The position numbers and the translations under genes are program-made. Shown one piece after another: positions 26,288 through 37,236 of a stretch of DNA of 64,000 nucleotides; positions within the stretch are counted from its first letter, which is position 1, and every line of letters begins with the position of its first letter. The stretch is from Morinoia aosen. Lineage: Eukaryota > Arthropoda > Malacostraca > Amphipoda > Talitridae. The notes beneath the pieces were generated by a model, which saw only the letters and a list, made by a program, of their open reading frames with translations, did no database searches and was not told the origin of the DNA. The stretch is taken from assembly GCA_030386875.1 (NCBI GenBank), contig CM059558.1, forward strand, positions 11,293,501 through 11,357,500, in the 5' to 3' direction.

Positions 26288-26851
26288 AAAACCAGGGTAA
26301 ATGTGTAGCGTTGGGTAGTAATTGATTTTTCACTTTTGGGTGCCTAAATATAGTTGATTAGATAGAAATAAGCAATGTTTCTTCTATGCACTCTCCATTG
26401 TAAATGAGTATTTTACGAGTTGTAGCAGCAAATTAGTTACGGCAACTCAAGTGTTTGAAGCGGCAAGTAATTCATCGACCGCGTCGGATGGCAACACTGC
26501 AATGGAGTCTTGCTTCCAACGCGCTAGTCATCAAAGACAAAACTAAACCTACCGCTCTAACTCGTAAAATACTCATTTGTCACAGAAAGTGTATAGAAGA
26601 AAAGTAGTTGATATATATGTTATTACCGTGATTCAAGCAACAAAAATTAAAAAATCGATGAGTAGCTGTTTATGCTAGCTCGTTTGTCATCAAAGGCGAA
26701 ACTAAACCTACCGTTTTAACTCATTAAATGCTCATTTGCTGCGGAAAGTGCATAGAAGAAAACTTCTTTATTTTAACCTAATTACCTATGTATAGGCACC
26801 AAAAAATGGGAAATTGATTACTGCCAAGCGCTACACATTTACCAAAACCAG
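26288..26851. mobile_element. MITE-B copy 3, 8 bp TSD
   Basis: The element 26,296-26,843 (548 bp) begins GGTAAATGTGTAGCG and ends with the complement. It is flanked by identical AAAACCAG octamers at 26,288-26,295 and 26,844-26,851. Together with copy 1 this fixes the family's termini and its 8 bp target-site duplication. It is non-coding. Confidence 0.88.
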
Positions 26852-27414
26852 AAGTGTTGATAAGAAACTAATTATTCAAATAAATGACAATTCTACGCAG
26901 ATAGCATGTGTCATAGATTTTTAATTTCAAGTTTCATTATAAAGGTAACTTTGCAACTACAATTTAAGATGAACAAGGGCCAAATGTTTAGTTAGTTGTA
27001 TTGATTTAAATTATCAATTGCAGGAGATTTGTAGAAAGAATAAAGAACCAGGTTGTGGGGATGTTTTCTAATAATAAGAAAATATCGAAATGTGTGAGCC
27101 TATAAATGTATATTTGTTGTTATTAGTATCAAAACTACATAGCCTTTGAAGAGCATTTTGAATGCAAGTTTATGTTTGAATGCAAGTTTATGTTTGAATG
27201 CAATAATATTGCTGGCTTGTAGAGATGTCTAAGGGTATGAATTTTAATGTGGCTATGCTTGAAGGAAAGATGTATATGGTGATTGATATCAGTGGGACAT
27301 TTTAAAAAATCACAAATTTTTATTGTCTATATTTAGCTGATATAAAAGAAAAAGGGGTTGAAAAGAGCAATTGACTATGTTATATGGATGATTGAAACTA
27401 GAGAGAGTAAATGT
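26852..27414. other. No gene seen
   Basis: AT-rich sequence. It contains a short threefold direct repeat 'tttgaatgcaagtttatg' near 27,155-27,200. No exon is supported. Confidence 0.4.
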
Positions 27415-28134
27415 GAAGGAGAGGACCATAATCTATTTTCCACTTTTTGGTGCCTAAACATATATAATTAGATCTGAATAAACAATTTTTCTTCTATGCA
27501 CTTCCTGTCAATAATGAGTATTTATCAAGTTATAGGTGTAAATTACTTACCGCAACTCTAATGTTTGAAGCGGAAGGAAATTGATCAGAGGGGAAGACTA
27601 CAATGGACTTTCCGTATCGATGCGTTTGAATGATCAAGCCCATTTCAGCCATCAAAAACGAAAATTAACTTACCGCCATAACTTGTTGTTTATGGGTGAT
27701 AACCTTTATTGTGTTGTTAGCTAAAAGATCCTAGAAGTGGGTTCAGGCTTCGCGGGATTTGCTATTGATAAATTTCAAAGTACCCAAACGTACTTGAACA
27801 GCTCAAGCGTGCAACGGTTTCTGCTGTATGGAACACAAAACTAAACCTACCACTATAACTCTTAAAATACTCATTCGCCGCAAAAAGTGTATAGTAGAAA
27901 AGTAGTTTATTTTGATGTTATTACCATGATTTAAGGACCAAAAATTCAAAAATCGATTAGTAGCTGTTTATTCGAGCACATTCCAGTAATCAAAGACAAA
28001 AAATTAACATACCGCTATAACTCGTTAAATACTCATTTACAACACAAAGTGCTTAGAAGAAAAAATTTTTGTTTCATCATATCAACTACGTTTAGGCAGC
28101 AAAAATTGGAAAATCGATTATGGTCCTCTCCTTC
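27415..28134. mobile_element. MITE-B copy 4, 720 bp, variant ends
   Basis: The ends GAAGGAGAGGACCATAATC (27,415) and its complement (to 28,134) bracket arms related to copies 1-3, including 'ttcttctatgcactt..tgtca' and 'atcgattagtagctgtttattcgagc'. The centre is longer and less conserved. No target-site duplication was found. The terminal sequence differs from copies 1 and 3, so the family has at least three end variants around a shared core. Confidence 0.75.
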
Positions 28135-28718
28135 TCAAATACCCAAAAGAGAGAGTAATGACACAGAATATATGGGTGAAAATGAGTTTTACATTTACAT
28201 TGACTGCCTGATGTATGTTCTAAAATATAATTAGGGTAAGGGAAAGTGGGAGAATATGAGAAGTTTATTGAAAATCTCTCAAGATGAAATAACAAGCTGG
28301 AATGGAAAGAATTTAGTAATGGATTGAGTGATTGAGGGAGGAACACTGGAAACCAATCTTATGGGTCATGAGGTTACATCCTACTATTTATGTGAATAAA
28401 AAAAATTTGTAAGGCTTTTGCAGTCAGTCTTCAACTAATCTCAGCCCTATTTGCTTCCAATTTCCAATAGGGAAAAATAAATTTCCCAGCTGAAACAGAA
28501 ATGCTTCAATCAAGAGGCATGTACAGATCAGTTATTACACATTGTTGTTGTAGTATATTTATTGTTATAGTCCAATTAATTTTATTCTTATACTAAGTTC
28601 TGGTATCAGTAGTATCAAGATTTTCTTATTACGGCTGTAGGAGCAAATAATATTAGTCATGATTGATGATTCTACCAACTTCCTGTACCTTGTCTAATTC
28701 TTTCTCATTGTCCAACAG
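28135..28718. other. No gene seen
   Basis: AT-rich sequence. Small open frames near 28,140-28,340 overlap the MITE-B end and lack motifs. A polypyrimidine tract just before 28,718 belongs to the candidate exon that follows. Confidence 0.35.
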
Positions 28719-28784
28719 GAAGAGTGTGGTCAAGTTAATGGATGCTACTTGCCAGTCACTGCCTTGGGAAGGTTTCACCTTTAA
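28719..28784 (+). CDS. Candidate terminal exon, unknown protein
   Basis: A good acceptor (pyrimidine-rich run then CCAACAG, ending at 28,718) opens a 21-codon frame, 'EECGQVNGCYLPVTALGRF..', closing at TAA 28,782-28,784. An AATAAA sits directly over and after the stop. The composition looks coding, but the piece is too short for a family call. If real, it would be the last exon of a plus-strand gene whose earlier exons I could not find. Confidence 0.25.
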   Translation, partial: EECGQVNGCYLPVTALGRFHL

Positions 28785-29699
28785 TAAATGCTGCATCATG
28801 CCATTTACCCACTTCAGTTGTACATGAGTTTAAATTGCCTGTTCAAATAATTGTCAACTGAGTTAGGTAATTCACAAAGTGTCAAAATATTCTACTTCTC
28901 AGACAGTAACTAAGTAAGCATGCTCAACTCCACGAGCAGCTTAAAAGAGAGCCTCTCAATCTCCTAAATTGGCAAGCATTGAAGCTTGCCAGACTGTTTA
29001 TGATGTTACTATGACATCCTCACTACTGTAACTCCTGAAAGTGTAACTAGAAGAAGTTTAATTTTTTAAAGCATCTCTACAACTTCCCCATCTGGAACTA
29101 ATAGAAGCTGTCAAGAACCCTGGGTCAACCAGATCTTAATTTTGATGAATGTCTAGTGGCAGAAAATGTCGTGACCCTCTTTATTTTATCTCGCTGAGGT
29201 CACGGTCTTCATTTTTCTCTGCCGTTATTCTTTGTTGCGATGCATGATATTTTTCATGTGATATTATTAGTCGTGACATCAAGGTTATTCGTCACCATTC
29301 ATATATTTTCTACTTGGTAATATCAAGGTAGCTGCCACCAATACAGGGTTTCTGTATAAATATTTAATTCAATCTTCGGTGAGCGTTACGAGCGACTTAA
29401 GGCCATAAATTAATCGTGCATTCTAGCCGTGTTTCCTGGCTTCAAACATTATTACTTTCCTTCTGAATCATATCATCCTCCTTTCCTAACTATCTAAAGG
29501 ATATGAAGAACACAAGGACATTAAAGAAATTCGCTATTGGACACAGGAAAATATTGAGACATTAATCATCGAAAATACGCATTAATTGAACGCACGCGAT
29601 CTACGCATTCACATCCTAATATACTCAGAAGCTTGAGTGGGGACTGGGGTTTGACATGAAATCAGAGGGAAACTTATCTTGAGATTTGGAGATTGGTCT
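28785..29699. other. No gene seen
   Basis: No supported exon, RNA gene or repeat boundary. A few short protein-like frames near 29,060-29,140 are not bounded by splice sites. Confidence 0.35.
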
Positions 29700-30020
29700 C
29701 GCAGTCAGAGCGATGTATGGCAGGTACGCCGGAGCGGCAACCGCCATGTTCGGTTGTGGGTGGGCCGGCAAGGTTTACGGTTGTGATCACGTCGCCACGG
29801 ATTTTAAGTATAATATGTTCACAAATGGATGTCACGAAGATACTTGAGTCGTTTTAGTATCTTTCCAATGATTCGTATCGTTATAAGAGGCGAGGCCCCG
29901 GCCCAACTGGGCCTAGGAAGGCGGACAAATTTGTATGCGACTGCTTATGATGGTAACCTCGCCCGGACTGCCCTTCTCTCCCTCAGGCACCCGCGCCTGG
30001 CGTCCCCTTGAGGTGCCAAG
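29700..30020. other. GC-rich island of unknown origin
   Basis: A GC-rich block with 'gccggagcggcaaccgccatg', 'gcgaggccccggcccaactgggcc' and 'gcacccgcgcctggcgtccc'. Open frames exist on both strands (for example 29,829-30,011 plus) without a recognised motif. It may be the 5' region of a retroelement, a promoter or part of a structured RNA gene. I cannot choose. Confidence 0.35.
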
Positions 30021-30830
30021 TTTGAATAACAACCTAACAAGGTTACCAATAAGAACGTGATACATCCCTACTATCGAATAGAAAACATACATCATTAACC
30101 TTACCCTCATTACTATATAAAAATCCCCACAAACAATGTTAAACATATGAATTAAAGCAAATGAAGACATCCGTTGAGGTTCTTAGCATCTTCCGTTAGC
30201 GTCTTCGTTCGTAACGCGTATCGACGTCGTCTGGGCGTTGTTCCTGAAGAGTCGATTGTTCTAGGACGTAACGTTGCAATGTTTTCTCGCAGAAATCAGG
30301 CTTATTATTTGGTCTTTTGAATCATTTATGAATAAGTCGTTGGCCGGACGATTATTCGGATCCTTAGCGATATTCCTTACTCAGTTATGCGGAGAAGCAT
30401 AACAAAAATATCAAGGCATTTTATGACCCATCTTGTTGAGGGAATTTATTTTCATGCCCCATGAGGGTCAAAAGGACATCAAAAAACAAGGAATGGCAGA
30501 AAAAATGCTGTCAGAAAGAAAAGGACTCCTGTTCTGTATAAAAATTTCAACATTATATCACAAATACATTCAAAGGTGGGACCCTTTTTGACAATATTTA
30601 TTCTTCTAATTCATGATTGGCAGTAATGGATACTGGCATTGCAAAGTGCATTATGGAAGCTTTAACATTTACCACAAGGCTCGTCTACTGCAGAAACTCC
30701 AAAATGTTCGTCTTCATCTTGAGATATATGAAGACCCCCGTGGAGTTTCTCATCCGTACCCCTTTTGCCTGCAATTGCAAGACTCTCTGATCAGCAGCTG
30801 AGAGAGACACCTTGGGCTTCTTTCTGAAGG
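30021..30830. other. No confident gene; weak exon-like segment near 30,627-30,830
   Basis: Most is AT-rich without features. From 30,627 an AG-preceded segment of slightly higher GC stays open in two plus frames for about 55-60 codons and is followed by GTAAGA near 30,830. Both frames then stop before that donor, and no motif is recognisable. I do not call it a gene. Confidence 0.3.
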
Positions 30831-31229
30831 TAAGAAAGAAAGAAAGAAAGAAAAAACTTTATTTCCAATAGAGATTGTACAATATTACAATCATTGGTTT
30901 TTAAATATCTTAAAATTAATACACTTAGATGATACACACACACGAGTATTGAAAAAACTCGTGTCACTAGTCGAAAAGATATGATTGAGGGCAATGTACT
31001 CCTAATCTTGCTTAATCTACATTTGACAATACATGTAATGATAATTATAAGAGATAACGCAAATTCATGGACGATGCATTTTCATTGTGGGGTGAAAACA
31101 CTTTTGACAGTTTACATGTACATGACATAAAACTTCGCAATTATTGATGCCAGGAAATAATATATGAATCGTTTGTTTCGGCAAATGTTCAAAAGTGTCA
31201 TTTTAAGGAAGCATGAAAAAAATATATAA

Positions 31230-31281
31230 ATACAAATCCATATACATATATATACGCACATATATATATATATACTTACAT

Positions 31282-31312
<31 letters not shown>

Positions 31313-31315
31313 CAT
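31230..31315. repeat. TA/CA microsatellite
   Basis: Alternating (TA)n with 'cacacaca' and 'tatata' runs, probably grown from the edge of the tandem array beginning at 31,323. The Tyr/Ile/Cys-rich frame read across it is not a gene. Confidence 0.8.
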
Positions 31316-31322
31316 GTACGCA

Positions 31323-32190
31323 TAAGCATGAGGACCAAGAAGATTATAAGTTTTGAATTTCTAATTCAACAATTTTAACATAACGGTCGTTAGTTAATAA
31401 GTATTTTATTCAAATATAAATGGATGATCGCACAACAAATGTATAAGTTGTACATGAATGCTTTACAATAATAAAGAGATGACGAGTTAGGTAATGTTAC
31501 AAGTTGAGAGTGAACAGAAAATGACCATTATCTCTAGTAAAATGTTAGTTGTCAGTCTAGTACACACATATGTGCACACATACATGTGAATATAAACACA
31601 TATATGTACACATAAGCATGAGGACCAAGAAGATTATAAGTTTTGTATTTCTGATTCAACAATTTTAACATACCGGTCATTAGTTAATAAGCATTTTATT
31701 TAAATATAATGGATGATCGCAGAACAAATGTATAGTTTGTACATGAATGCTTTACAATAATAAAGAGATGACGAGTTAGGTAATGTTACAAGTTGAGAGT
31801 GAACAGAAAATGACCATTATCTCTAGTAAAATGCTAGTTGTCAGTCTAGTACACACATATGTGCACACATACATGTGAATATATACACATATATGTACAC
31901 ATAAGCATGAGGACCAAGAAGATTATAAGTTTTGTATTTCTGATTCAACAATTTTAACATACCGGTCATTAGTTAATAAGCATTTTATTTAAATATAATG
32001 GATGATCGCAGAACAAATGTATAGTTTGTACATGAATGCTTTACAATAATAAAGAGATGACGAGTTAGGTAATGTTACAAGTTGAGAGTGCACAGAAAAA
32101 AGACCATTTTCTCTAGTAAAATGCTAGTTGTCAGTTTAGTACACACATATGTGCACGTATACATGTAGATATATATACATACGCATGCAC
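31323..32190. repeat. Three-copy tandem repeat, ~290 bp unit
   Basis: Units start at 31,323, 31,613 and 31,902 with 'taagcatgaggaccaagaag'. Periods are 290 and 289 bp, and copies 2 and 3 are almost identical. Each unit ends in a CA/TA-rich spacer. A more diverged partial unit ('ataaatggatgatcacacaacgaa', 'tacatggatgctttacaat') sits near 32,660-32,720. The near-identity of copies 2 and 3 implies a recent duplication. Confidence 0.9.
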
Positions 32191-32978
32191 AGACATACCC
32201 ACGCACATACTTACACCAAACTCGTAAGCATACACAAATGCATTTCTATGCATCGAGGCAATACATACGCATTCTACAGAGTGTCATACGCATAGCGTGC
32301 ACACGTACACATATATACAAGTAAGCATGTGCGCAAATATCAGCATAAACTAGCCATTATAAACCAGAATTCCAATCGAGGGGAACAGAAAAAATATCTT
32401 TTATTATAGCATGAATTTTATAAAATTTAGTACTAAAAATAGTGGCACAAGACAGTCTACTTAAGTCAGAAACATGAAATCGATTGTGGGACGTGGATAA
32501 GAAAGAAAACAATAATGTCCTATAAAGGTTTCATATTAGAAAACAAATCACATTATCTTTGAAATATGGCGCAAATTGTCGGCAATTCATGAACAAACAT
32601 AGGTATCACATTATTATAAGCATATAACTATAAGCAGAATCAGCATATTACTGCAGTATAAATGGATGATCACACAACGAATTTATTTTTAATTTTTTTT
32701 TACATGGATGCTTTACAATTTCAAATTAGAAAAAAACACATTATCTTTGTAATATGGTGCAGAATGTCTGCAATTGATAAACACACACACACATAGGTAC
32801 CATGTTTGCAAATGACAACGTATAGGCGGTCAAATCATAATACCTACGCATACTTCCAAATTGTTGTGTGATGTCTTGAATTATAAAACAATGAGCGAGG
32901 GAGATTGTTCAGCAATGGAGATACCAGGCAAATGAGATTCGTCAGTACTCATTCAGTATGTTCTGTAACTAAAAATTA

Positions 32979-33344
32979 TTATTGAGACACAAGATGACGA
33001 GTTATTTTGGCTTTAAATTCTCTAGGTCTTTGAGGGACTTTAATATTCAGGGGAAGTTTGTTCCACAGTAAGGCGCCTGATATGGACAGAGCCTTCTGCC
33101 CTAAGTGAGATGAACGATAGTTGACTAAGACATTATTGTTTCTGTTCGGTTTTTGATTGGTTACAGTGGGTGGATGGAAACGCACTATCTCAGCATTGCT
33201 CTGAGGAAGATATAACGAGGAGAATACGTATTGGGCCTTCTGCAAGAGGAGCCTTTCTTGGATAGGAATCCAGCCTAGTTTATTGAGGAGAGGGGTTACG
33301 TGATCACTTCTTTTGAAATTACCGTTGCATACCACCTGTGCCAT
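32979..33344 (-). pseudogene. C-terminal fragment of LINE reverse transcriptase ORF
   Basis: The 121-codon frame shows the usual end of ORF2 in CR1/L2/Rex-type non-LTR elements. The motifs are 'RSDHVTPLLNKLGWIPIQERL', then a 'PPTVTNQKPNRNN..LVNYRSSHLGQKALSISGALLWNKLP' segment (the basic-residue, SFxxxAxxLWNxLP signature), and a final 'FKAKITRHL'. The region is C-terminal to the polymerase core, and no catalytic YADD box is present. The ATG at 33,344 is preceded in frame by a stop, so this is a truncated fragment rather than a start. The product would be non-functional. Confidence 0.75.
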
Positions 33345-33349
33345 TTATT

Positions 33350-33681
33350 TTCTGATTGAACTCTAGTCAGAATGGAAAAATAAATGGCACAGTGATAGTC
33401 AGCATGGTTCAGGTGATGGTTTGTGTATATACGTTTAGTATTTCAGGCGAATTACGTTGAGTTAACATGTGAGATGTTACATTAATTATTTTGTGAAATT
33501 TAGGCTTGCTTTGAGAGAAGTGTTTTATTATTCATGATGTTATGTTAATTTTTTGGTAATGAAAAGCTTCATATAACATAACTCCTGTCAACTTGCTACA
33601 GTGTTTGTTAGAAAGATGTATGTCCTTTTCCTTTCCATTTCCTTTCTTTCTATCTTCTTTCCATGTCTCTCTCCTCTTATT
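33350..33681. other. No gene seen; CT-rich edge
   Basis: AT-rich sequence ending in a CT-rich run (33,625-33,690) directly before the SINE-A copy. The word 'aaataaatggcac' occurs on both strands near 33,340-33,390. Confidence 0.35.
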
Positions 33682-34245
33682 CCTCTTCAGGGGGAGACAA
33701 CTTTTGTATCCATGGGAATTAGCGCTCCCATGGGGACAATGTGAGGGCCCGAGCTTAGATTTAACCCTTTAACGCCCAAGTGCACTGTACGGTCCTCTTT
33801 CAAAAATAACAATAATATATTATATTTCTTATCCAATTTGTTCACTAATGTGTCCTTTGAAATTCACTGCCGAGTGGCAGTTCCTTCCAAATTTTGATAA
33901 CAGTGACTACCTAATGCCAGTGTCGGTTTAGTGATAGTGGTTGTGAAAACAGTAATATGAGTATAAAAATGTGGGCGTTAAAGGGTTAAGTAGGCCTTCT
34001 TTTTGTTGAAATTGAATGTTTGGTTATGTTAACTGACAATCTTTTTTCGGTTCACTGTTGTCCTGTTTTTCAGCACCTACTACTTTCTACTTCAACTTTG
34101 ATCTTGTTTCATTAACTTCTTTCTCAATTTAGTGTTTCTATGCCCTTTCTGCACAGATTCAGCGTTCCTTTAATTAACTCCTTACTAAATGGTTTCTTCT
34201 TCCTTCCTCTCTTTGGATTTCATTTGTTGAGGATAGGGAGGTTCA
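33682..34245 (+). mobile_element. SINE-A copy 4, split by a piggyBac-type MITE
   Basis: The sense-strand SINE-A runs from the 'cagggggagacaacttttgtatcc' 5' end to 'gttgaggatagggagg' at about 34,235. It is interrupted at 33,765-33,985 by the 221 bp MITE. Removing that insert restores the normal family junction 'gagcttagat-ttaagtaggccttctttttgttg'. Target-site duplication of the SINE itself is not clear. Confidence 0.8.
33761..33989. mobile_element. piggyBac-type MITE copy 1 (TTAA target)
   Basis: This is a 221 bp element (33,765-33,985) with perfect inverted termini CCCTTTAACGCCCA / TGGGCGTTAAAGGG, flanked on both sides by TTAA (33,761-33,764; 33,986-33,989). A TTAA target and CCC-starting termini are the hallmarks of piggyBac-superfamily elements. 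It is non-coding and would be mobilised in trans. The same element occurs at 41,977-42,197. Confidence 0.9.
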
Positions 34246-34759
34246 AACTAACCAATAATCTAACCTAATTCTTCTCATTCCCATCCTTTCTCCTGCTTGT
34301 TTTCAGGGAATTTCGGATTCATTTGCATTTCCTGGTGTACATTTTTGGTCCTGCTCACCATTTCACGGTTTGCAATTTATAGTCATCCTCTTCATCCTGT
34401 TCTTACTACAAGTCTCCTTTCATCACACAAACATCTCTTCCAAGTTCCAACTTCTCTCACTGTGATGATGAATTGCACCTACATCACAGAAATGCTGTTT
34501 TGTTGTGAGTTTGCTAATTTTTTTTTGCCTCTCAGGTTCCGAAACAGAAGAAAAAGGACCCTCAACCCATTAGCAAGAAAAATACGGATAAGAAGAGGAA
34601 ATGTCTCCAGTTATGTGCAAGGGAAGTATGGAAAAACGAAAATTTTTTGAAACAGAAAAAGTGAAAGGCCGTACGTGTGTGGAAATGAAAATATATTTGT
34701 TGCTGAAGGAAGAATTCTTCAACGCTAAATTGTTATCACAATAACTTCAACTTAAAAGC
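34246..34759. other. No gene seen
   Basis: A plus-strand frame of 117 codons at 34,297-34,650 has no recognised domain. It begins hydrophobic and ends in Arg/Lys-rich sequence across an acceptor-like 'tgcctctcag' at about 34,530. I do not regard it as supported. Confidence 0.3.
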
Positions 34760-34850
34760 ACCCCTGGGGGGAGACAAGTATTTTATCTGTGTGAATTAGT
34801 GCTCCAATAAGGAGCATATGAGATCTCGAGCTGACGGTCAAGTAGCCATT
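34760..34850 (+). repeat. SINE-A 5' fragment
   Basis: About 90 bp related to the GC-rich 5' end of SINE-A: 'cccctggggggagacaagta', 'gtgaattagtgctcc', 'agatctcgagct' and 'caagtagcc'. The rest of the element is absent. Confidence 0.55.
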
Positions 34851-35497
34851 TTTTTTAATGAATAGTTTTTTGCTTTTTACGGACTCATTCAGTTCTTGGT
34901 TTTGTTAAGCAGAAATCAGTCATTTGCCTGGCTTTGGTAAGACAATTCGTGAAGTAATCGATTCAAACTGTCCCAGGCCTAACACTTGTTGCTCGCAGAT
35001 TACATTCTCCCTCATCAAGTTTTATGTGAAGTGTAGAAATGTACAATCAATCAGAGTAGATCATTACGAAAGACATGTGTGAAAGAAAAAGGGACAAAAT
35101 AACGAACAATTAAGTATTTCCCCTCGATGAAACTTGGTCTCTAAAGTGTCCCATTTTGGTAAGACTGGTATGACCCGTGCATCATGCACAGTCCTGCAGC
35201 GCTACAGGAGCGTTGAACAAAACATAAATTATTGCGTTTACTTTATTAAGTTGAATTTAATTCGCATGTCCTCTAAGTATTCTGGGGTACAGCAGTGCAT
35301 TGCAGATTTTTACAAATGTGTATCTAACTACAACTTTAAATTTTTAATGATGGAAAACACGGAGCACTTCTGTTGAAATGAAGAGGGGCAAATTTTTCTT
35401 AGAATTATATTATGCGATTATTCAGCTACCAGAAGACTTGAAGTAGTTCACATTACTAATTGGTGTCAAGGGGTTTAGGACCCAATATATAATTAAT

Positions 35498-35551
35498 CAT
35501 CAGGGAGACACAACTACTGTGTCGAGGGAAATTAGCTATCCCAGGGGGATA
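35498..35551 (+). repeat. SINE-A 5' fragment interrupted by mariner
   Basis: 'cagggagacacaactactgtgtc' and 'gaaattagctatcccaggggga' match the 5' hairpin block of SINE-A. The match stops exactly where the mariner element's TA target begins (35,550-35,551), and I see no clear SINE-A continuation beyond 36,142. Confidence 0.55.
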
Positions 35552-36142
35552 CGAGGGGTAGGCCTAGTCAAAAAGTTCTCAGACAATGCCATAATTTCTT
35601 TATTTAACAACTCATTACTTTTATTTTTCTACATAAGCTCCATTGTGGTCTATACACTTTTGTAATTTATTTTTCCACCTGTAAATGCCTTCCTGATAAA
35701 ATTGGGGGGAGGGGGAGCTTGTTCCAGTAGGTTCTTTACGAGAGAGATGTTTTCATTTGTTGCTGTTGTGAGTCTTCCTCCTCGTGGGTCGTCATCAAGT
35801 TGGACTCTTCCCTCTTTAGAGCGTTCAATCCAATCATAAACGACTGCTCTACGTGGTGCAGAGTCTCCATAAACCTGCTGTTAGCAAAGCTTCGATGATT
35901 TCAACAGGTTTCCAATTTAGTTTAGTTAAAAATTTGATGTTAGCTCTGATCTCAAAATTTGTCATTTGAAAGGTTGAAAATTACTATTTTGAGATGCAAC
36001 CTCTCTCGATGCTGACCTGACACAGACTGATGAGACAGCTGCAAGTTATCAAGGAAGCTCTAAGGACAGGTTTCAACTTGTTAATCTCTGTTCAGTTCAA
36101 AATTATGGCAATTGTCTGAGAACTTTTTGACTAACCCTCGTA
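35550..36142 (-). mobile_element. Deleted mariner element with TA duplication
   Basis: Inverted ends CGAGGG..TCAAAAAGTTCTCAGACAA (from 35,552) and the complement (to 36,140) are flanked by TA on both sides. The left end has about 6 extra bases near 'gtaggc'. The 589 bp interior on the minus strand keeps pieces of a mariner transposase. These are an N-terminal helix-turn-helix/linker segment reading 'YDWIERSKEGRVQLDDDPRGGRL' (shortened, about 35,770-35,870) and the extreme C-terminus 'RWKNKLQKCIDHNGAYVEK' (about 35,640-35,690). The catalytic DDD core has been deleted, so it is a non-autonomous derivative. Confidence 0.85.
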
Positions 36143-36240
36143 TTCCATGTTGCACTGCTTGAAGAGATTTAACGTGAAGCCGCGCTGTAACGCATTATAG
36201 CCAGACGTCATATCGTCTTAGAAGTTTGAAGATGAAGAAA

Positions 36241-36385
36241 CTGCAATATGGCCGGGCGCGCTACGTTGGTACATCGGGGGTTTCAGCGTGGGTAAGTCGT
36301 CCGGCCATAAATGGGTGGGCAGCTGAAACCCCACTACGGGGTTTGGATGCCCAGTGCGTTCGACTGTACAGTGTTGTGAACAAAT
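36241..36385. repeat. GC-rich repeat pair, copy 1
   Basis: This block shares a scaffold with 38,255-38,400: 'GGGTAAG', 'GCC', 'GCTG-AACCCCA-nnnn-GGGGT', then a pyrimidine-rich tail. It contains the stem AAACCCC-actac-GGGGTTT and, further on, 'GTTCGACTG', reminiscent of a tRNA T-arm. The class is unknown; it might be a tRNA-like or snRNA-like SINE head. Confidence 0.45.
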
Positions 36386-36631
36386 TTTAATGGGGAGACA
36401 CTTGTAATCTTGAGTTGCAATTATAACCACGATGCTCATATAATTTTGATGTTTCAAATAATAGTGATGTTCATCTTGTGTGGTGATTTGGAAGAGTCTG
36501 GTACGAATTAAATTATGTTACCTTCGGTGTGACATAGTTTGAGTAACTGAAGCGCTAGCTACTACTACTACAAATTGTCCCATTTTGGTTAGACCGATAT
36601 GACCTGGATCCAATACATGTACAGTTCATCA

Positions 36632-36985
36632 TAAAAGGGGTACAACTTCTGTATCCAAGGGAATTGGCGATCCTAGGAGGAATATGTGAGGTCCCGAGTA
36701 GCGAGTTAGGTAGGCATTTTTTGTTGAAATACCGTTTGTATTATGGGATGAACAATTTTTTTTTTGGTTCACTGTTGTCCTGTTTCTCAGCTGCTACTAC
36801 TACTACTTTTTCATTAAACTTTTATCTTGTTTCATGAACTTCTTTCTGAATGTACAGTTTCAATGCACCTTGTGCATAGATTCCGCGTTTCCTTAATTCC
36901 ATATTTAACAGTCCCTTCTTCCTTCCTCTATTTCGAACGTCTTTGTTGCGGTTAGGGAGCCTTTAACCTAACATCTGATCTCGAA
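36632..36985 (+). mobile_element. SINE-A copy 5, diverged
   Basis: All landmarks are in order on the plus strand: 'gtacaacttctgtatcc', 'gggaattggcgatcc', 'tgtgaggtcccgag', 'gttaggtaggc', 'ggttcactgttgtcctgtttctcag', 'ttcatgaacttctttctga', 'tgcataga-ttccgcg' and 'ggttagggag'. The 5' hairpin has decayed and no target-site duplication is visible, so it is older than copies 1-3. Confidence 0.8.
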
Positions 36986-37236
36986 TCAACGTTGCGTAAA
37001 ATATAGACATAACTTTTTAATATCGTAAATCACGCTCTAAGAGTCCCTAGGGCTTTGCAAGTTCCAAAAACGTTATTTTCACTTTCCAGCTTGCGTGTTA
37101 ATGTTTTAACTTTTTTAGCATTCATTTTTATCCTTTCACAGTTTCTGATTTTAGCAACGACAGTACTTCTAAGGTGTGGTAGTAGCTGTAATGTGTTCCA
37201 AAATTGTCAAGCCCATGCTAATTGTCTCTTGGTTTT

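Larger units (their letters stand above)
30831..33349 (-). mobile_element. Non-LTR retrotransposon (LINE) 3' remnant
   Basis: On the minus strand, the C-terminal end of a LINE ORF2 (32,979-33,344) is followed by about 2.1 kb ending in 'GGAAATAAAGTTTTTTCTTTCTTTC' at about 30,831-30,865. That is a polyadenylation-type hexamer and a (TTTC)n microsatellite tail, as in many CR1-type elements. The 3' region contains a three-unit tandem repeat (31,323-32,190) and dinucleotide tracts. The 5' part (endonuclease, RT core) is absent, as expected for 5' truncation. It is possible that the ORF fragment and the tail come from two different insertions. Confidence 0.55.

Noticed and set aside
31112..31315. 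Tyr/Ile/Cys-rich minus-strand frame
   Set aside because: It is a direct translation of the TA/CA microsatellite.
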